A stretch of 64,000 bases of DNA from the NCBI GenBank assembly GCA_964486845.1, contig CAZAQY010000003.1, positions 1 through 64,000 on the forward strand, given 5' to 3'. Below the pieces are notes generated by a model. It made no database searches. It was not told where the DNA came from and saw only the letters and a program-made list of their open reading frames with translations. Each line of letters opens with the position of its first letter. Within the stretch, counting starts at the first letter, position 1. The position numbers and the translations under genes were made by a program. Below, piece after piece: positions 55,301-61,300 of this stretch. The DNA is from Anammoximicrobium sp964486845. GTDB lineage: Bacteria; Planctomycetota; Planctomycetia; Pirellulales; Pirellulaceae.

Positions 55301-58300
55301 ACAAGATCTTGGGAACGGGCTTTACGCCAACGGCCGGCGCCACGTTCGTCGGCGGGGTCGACGCGACGGACGGGACGTTTGCCTCCGCCGGCCTGTTCAC
55401 CGGCGGTCTGTCCTCGATCGGCATGGAATCGGGAATTGTTCTGGCCACGGGGAAGGCCACCGTCGCCGGTGGCCCCAACACGTCGAATGCTTCATCCGGG
55501 GACGCTTCGCGGACGGGCGACGCCGACTTGGACAACGAGTTCTTCCCGCTGGAGCCGGCGGCCCGCAAGACCAAGGACGCCACCTCGCTGCAATTTCCCC
55601 TTCGCGCGGATTTTTCGGGGACGGCGTATTTCAATTTCGTGTTCGCATCGGAGGAATACAACGAGCTGGTTGGGACGTCGTCGCAAGCCGACGTGCTGGC
55701 GGTGTTCGTCAGGGACCTCACGGCGGGCGGCCCGGCCCGCAACGTGGCGCTCATCCCCGGCACCACGACGCCCGTGTCGCGGGCCACGGTCAACGGAGGC
55801 AACCCGTTCGGCGCCGGCGGCACCAATCCCCTGCTGTACAACAACAACGATATGCGGGAGGGCGGAGCCTACCTGCGCGAATTCGGTTATGACGGGTTCA
55901 CCGACGTCTTCACCGCCCAGTTCAGCGTCGTCGCGGGCCACGAGTACCAAATCAAATTCGCCATCGCCGATGCGGGCGATCGCCTGGTGGACAGCGCCGT
56001 GTTCATCGAAGCGGGAACGCTGGGCAACGTGAATCCGGCGCCGGCTCCCGTGGGCCTGGTCGCCATCTTGCACGACGGGTCCGGCGACTCGAACCACTTC
56101 CGCCAGCAAGGCCAGATGCTGATTCACTCCAACACGATCACCAACTCGGCCGACTTCGGCATCGTGGCGGATGCGGGCGAGCGCGACGTGGACCCGAACG
56201 AGAATCTTCCTCTGGCGCAGCCGCACATGGGACCCGTGCGGAATCTGCTCGAGCCGAACAACTACGCGAGTACCGGCGCCCAAGGCGGGTTTGCCCCGGG
56301 GGCGACGATTGTCAACAACACGATCTACGGTGAAGGACTGGGGGGCATCCATTTCAGCGGCAACCTGCGTCCCTATGAACTCATCCCGCGGGACAACGCG
56401 GGAGGGGACCTCGTCTGCGACGGAGACGCTTTTGCTGTGACGGTTGGCCGCACGACGGTGGAGTTTGAGTTCGAGGATTTGTCCAACCACTCGGAGCAGG
56501 GCGCCTGCCCCTCCAACCCCTCGCACGGAGACGGGTGGACGCCCGGACGGGTGCCGATCTACTATGCGATGGTCAGCGATACGGCCGGGCCCTACCCCGC
56601 AAGCACGCAACAGCAGTTGGCGCGGGCCATCGCCGACGCCATCACGGAGAGCATCCTCGTGACCAACGGGACCACGCTGGTCGCCGAGGCCAATGTCGCA
56701 TCCGCCCGTCGCCTGGGCGGCGCCGCGGGGTTTGGAAGCTTCGACGCCGCGTACGTAGACCATGCCCGGGACGTCGAGGTGCTGGCAGGCGACCGTAACC
56801 ATAACCCCTTTGCGTCCGCTCGCGTGGTGGCGATCTCGCAGGCCGCTCAGCCGTTTGGCCGGATCGTCAACAACACGATTGTTGGCAACGACGGGAACGC
56901 CTCTTTCTTTCCGGATGATCCTGCCGTCGAGCCGAACGATACCATCTTCAACGCGATCGACACTCGCCAGGGCCGCCAAGCCAGCCCCGACGTGTACAGG
57001 GCCAACAACGTGACGCTCGGCGATGCCGTCACGTTCCCGCAGAATCCGGAGTGGGATGTCGACGTCTACCAATTCCAGATGGACGTTGGCGACCAGGTGC
57101 AGATCAGCGTCACGGGCAACGAGTTCACGCCGGTACTGCGGTTGTTCAACGCGCGCGGCGAAGAGTTCGTCGACGATGGCAGTCGTACGGCGCGGGGCGC
57201 CCCGCGATATACGGTCAACGGCAACCAAGTGACGATCGAGTTCTACATCGCAGAACCGCCCACGGCCCGTGCCGGATACAACTATGCACGCGAAGGCGGC
57301 ACGTACTTCGTGGCGGTCAGCGGACCTGGCAACACGACGTACAGCCCCTTGAGCTTGGGTGGCCGACAGTCCCCCACTGACCAGGGCACTTACGACATTC
57401 GCGTCGATGTTTTGGCGCCGCGGACTTGGGTGATCGATACACAGCCGCTGTTTGGATCTTCCGCCACTTGGGAGTTCACCGACGTGGACGGCAACACCGA
57501 GACCCGCACGTACAACGGGACGTCGGACAATCGTGCCAACACGGCGGTGATGGCCTACGAAGTGAAACAACTGATAAACAGCCTCGTCCGTTCGCGATTG
57601 CTCAGTGGGGTCTCCGCCGAGGACTACGGCGGTCCCGAGTATGTGGATGGCATCGGCTTGACTCCGTACCCCAGCAACCCGCGACGGCAATGGCCGCAAC
57701 AGCACCAAGGCGAGGGACGCCGTTATGTCGTGATCCGCGGCGCCGCCAAGGTGGTGCAATTGAGCGGTCCTGCCAACGTGCTTTCCCCGACCGTCGGTCA
57801 GAGCAACACCGGAAACAACGTCGACAGTCAGTTGCTCCGCGAGACGGGCATCTTGATCAGCGAAGAGGCGACCCCGACGCTGCTGAACAACGTTATCTCC
57901 AACACTCGCAATGCGGTGATCGAGACGGAGAACCAGCCTTCGTCCCACCAGGCGACGGGCCCCAGTCCACGCACCGCGGTCGTCGGCGCCCAGATCTTCC
58001 AGCACAGCGCTTCGATCAACGGATCGCAGGCGGCCGCCCAGATGGGTAACTGGCGGGTGTCGACCGGATCGACGCCCTACCCCGGTTCGATGATCAATCC
58101 GGAGGAGCAGACGACGGCGCGCGCCGACACGGCCGATTTCAATCTGCCCTTGTCCAACACCGCCCCCTTGTTTGTGAACGGGGCCGACGGCAACTTCTTC
58201 CCGGCGACGTTGGCCGCCTCGATCGACAGCTCCGTGGACTCGCTCGAGGACCGCCCTGCGTTCATCACGATCAAGGCCGCGATGGGCATCTCGAACTCGC

Positions 58301-61300
58301 CGATCCTGGCGCCGGAACGCGACGCCACGGGGCAGTTGCGGATCGACGACCCCAACGTTTCGACGCCGCAGGGGCAAGGCGGCAACGTGTTCAAGGACCG
58401 GGGCTCGCTGGACCGCAGCGATTTCGTAGGGCCGGCGGCCGTGCTGCTGAATCCGCGCGACAACGACGCGGAAGGGAACGACATCGATCCCACGGATACC
58501 GTCGTGCAGTTGACCGGCGGGTCGTACGACAGCTTCCTGATCCAGATCGTGGACGGTTTTGAGTCGGCCGATCCTTATCCCGGCGTGGGCGTCAACGACG
58601 CGACGGTGCTGGGGCCGAACGGGCCGGAGAGTCGCCTGCCGGGCGCCGCGGTGACGGTCTTTGCCGACGGCGTGTTCCTGGAGGAAGGCATCGATTATAC
58701 GTTCCGCTACGACGCCACCAGCAACATCATCCGCCTGTCGCCCACGTCCGGCGTGTGGGAGGATGACAAGGTCTACATCATCCGGCTGAACAATCGCGAC
58801 CGTTATGTCATCAACGCCCCGGACGGCACCCAGGCGCGGGACGGCGACAAGTTCCGCATCACGGCCGACGACGGCGTCAGCGTCACGTTTGAGTACGACA
58901 GCGGATACACAATCCAGGTGCCCTATTCGCTGGCGATCCAGGTGCCTGCCGGCGGGGTCGCCGACGGCCAGCGGTTCGTCGTCCGCAACGCCAACGATCC
59001 GGGCAATCCGGCCGCCACGTTTGAACTGGATCTGAACGGCTACACCCTCCCGGACAGTATTGCAGTGCCGTTTGAACTGGGCGACACCCCGTCGCAGATT
59101 GCCGACGCCATCGTGGCGGCCTTGACAGGGGTCGACGCTCAAGCCGCCGAACTGCAGTTGGCAGCCAAGAACGCGGGAGGCGGCCTCGTCCATCTGGGGG
59201 CGCCGGAGCGGTACACGCTCAATACCGAGTTGAGCAGTCTTTCCCAGCCCGCCACCATCATGTCGCTGGCCGTTCCGGCGGTGAGCGCGTTTGACCTGTC
59301 CGCCGACGTGTACGACGGCCAGACCTTCACGATCACGCACACCTCCGCCGCTGGGCCCTCCACGACGGTCACGTTTGAGTTTGACACGGACGCGATTCCC
59401 AACGTCGTTCCGCCCAACACGCCGATCCCGGTTTCAATCGGCGCACTGCCGGACCAGGTGGCGGACGAGATCGTGACGGTGCTGTCCGCCTCGCCGCTGG
59501 CGGGCCTGCTCGCCGGCCTGCAACACGTCGGCGGCGGCCTGATCCACATTCACGAGGGCGACGAGGTTTCTATCGATTCCGGCAGCAGCAAGCTGCTGGA
59601 CGGCTACGTGTCACGGCCCCTGCCGGACGATCCGGTGAATCCCCAGGTGTTCGTGGTCTCGTTCGACGATGACGCCGACGCCGCGACCCCGCCGATTCAG
59701 GCCAGCTTCGAATTGGACCGCGAAGGAACCACGCAGCCGGGCAACGTGGTGATTCCGTTTGACTACGGAGACACGCACCAGGAGATCGGTCAGAAGATCG
59801 CGCAGGCGGTCGCCATGCAGTTGCCGTTGGAACTGACCGGGTCCAAGCACTTGGAAAACGGAGTCGTGTTCTTCGGCGGGACGGTCCGCCATGAGGTGGA
59901 CTTGAGCAACAGTCCCGGCCTGGTCCTCTTGAGCCGGCCCGACGTGACGCCGGCGACCAGATTGATCCTGCCCGCCCCCCTGACGATCACGGTGGACCCG
60001 CAGGGCGGGGCGGCGATCCTCGACGGCGAGTACTTCCAGATCACCGATACGTCGTTGCCTCCTGCCAACCAAGTCTTCCAGTTCGAATTCAACTCGGTGG
60101 GCGGGGCCGACAACCCAAATACGAACCAACTGATCCCCTTCGGCGTGTTGGACACGGCCGATATGATTGCCCAAGCCATCGTCGACGCGATCGAAGCCTC
60201 CGGACTCGTACTCCAGCCGATCGCCATGCCGGGAGGCATCGTGACGTTGACGGGCGCCAACAGCAGTCACAGCTTGACCACAGTCAACGCGCCGCATTTG
60301 ACGCAATCCGGCGGGCGGTTGGCCGACGGCGAAACGTTCTCGATCACATTCAACGGCGTGACCCGCACCTTCGAGTACGACGTCAATGGCCGTTTGACCT
60401 CGTCCGCCAACCTGCCCATCCTGTTCAGGCCGGACAGCACCAACGACCAGATCGGCGCCAGCACGGTGGCGGCGATCAAGTCGCAGCCGCTGTTGAACTT
60501 GCCGAACGTCCGGTACGCGATGGGCCAGGGGATCATCGAGTTCAATGACACCTCGCGGCACATCACGGTCTTGCCAGCGGACGCCATCCCGCCCGACAAT
60601 AGCCTCCGGCTGGACGGGATCCCCGGCGGCGCCGCGCGATTGCCATTCGAGCCCTGGAGTCAGTTCACGGGCCTGATGTTCGCCGACCTGATTGTGGACG
60701 CGATCAACGCCAGTCCGTTGACCAACGTCACCGCCTCGCTGCGGGGCGGCAACACGCTGTTCGTCGATTTCCTGACCGCCGCCAACAAGCCGGTGGACTT
60801 CGTTTCGGGACTGGCCAACATCACGGGCATCTCCAACTACTTCCTGCGGGCCATTCAGGACCTCCCGGGGAACTTCCTGAAGTCGAACCAGTACACGGGC
60901 GAGACGCGGTTCACCATTCTGCTGCCCGGCGCCGACCTGGACTTTGGCGACGCCCGTGTGGCCAACCGGCCCTCGCAATACCCGACCCTGTTCGAAGAGG
61001 ACGGTGCGCGCCACGTCGTGACGCCCGGGTGGTATCTCGGCAATCGTGTGGACGGCGAACTGCAGGCCCAGATCGTTCCGGCGGGATTCGGCGACGACCT
61101 GGATCATCTGGTTGACCTGCGGGACAGCACGCTGGAGCTTGCGGGCAGCGCACCGCTGACGGTGCAATTGCCCAACGTGGCCAACCCCGATACCGCGTTG
61201 GACACGAGGTATTTTGACCTTACGGCCAACGCTGCGACGACGCGTTTTGTCTTTGACCGAGGCCGCGATGGGACCTTCGATCCGCTGCGCGATGACACGG

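Noticed and set aside
55492..59340. 1282-aa open frame on the minus strand
   Set aside because: It is antisense to the giant gene, which carries clear domains in the plus frame. The antisense product is Arg/Val/His-rich with no motif; GC-rich third positions keep it open.
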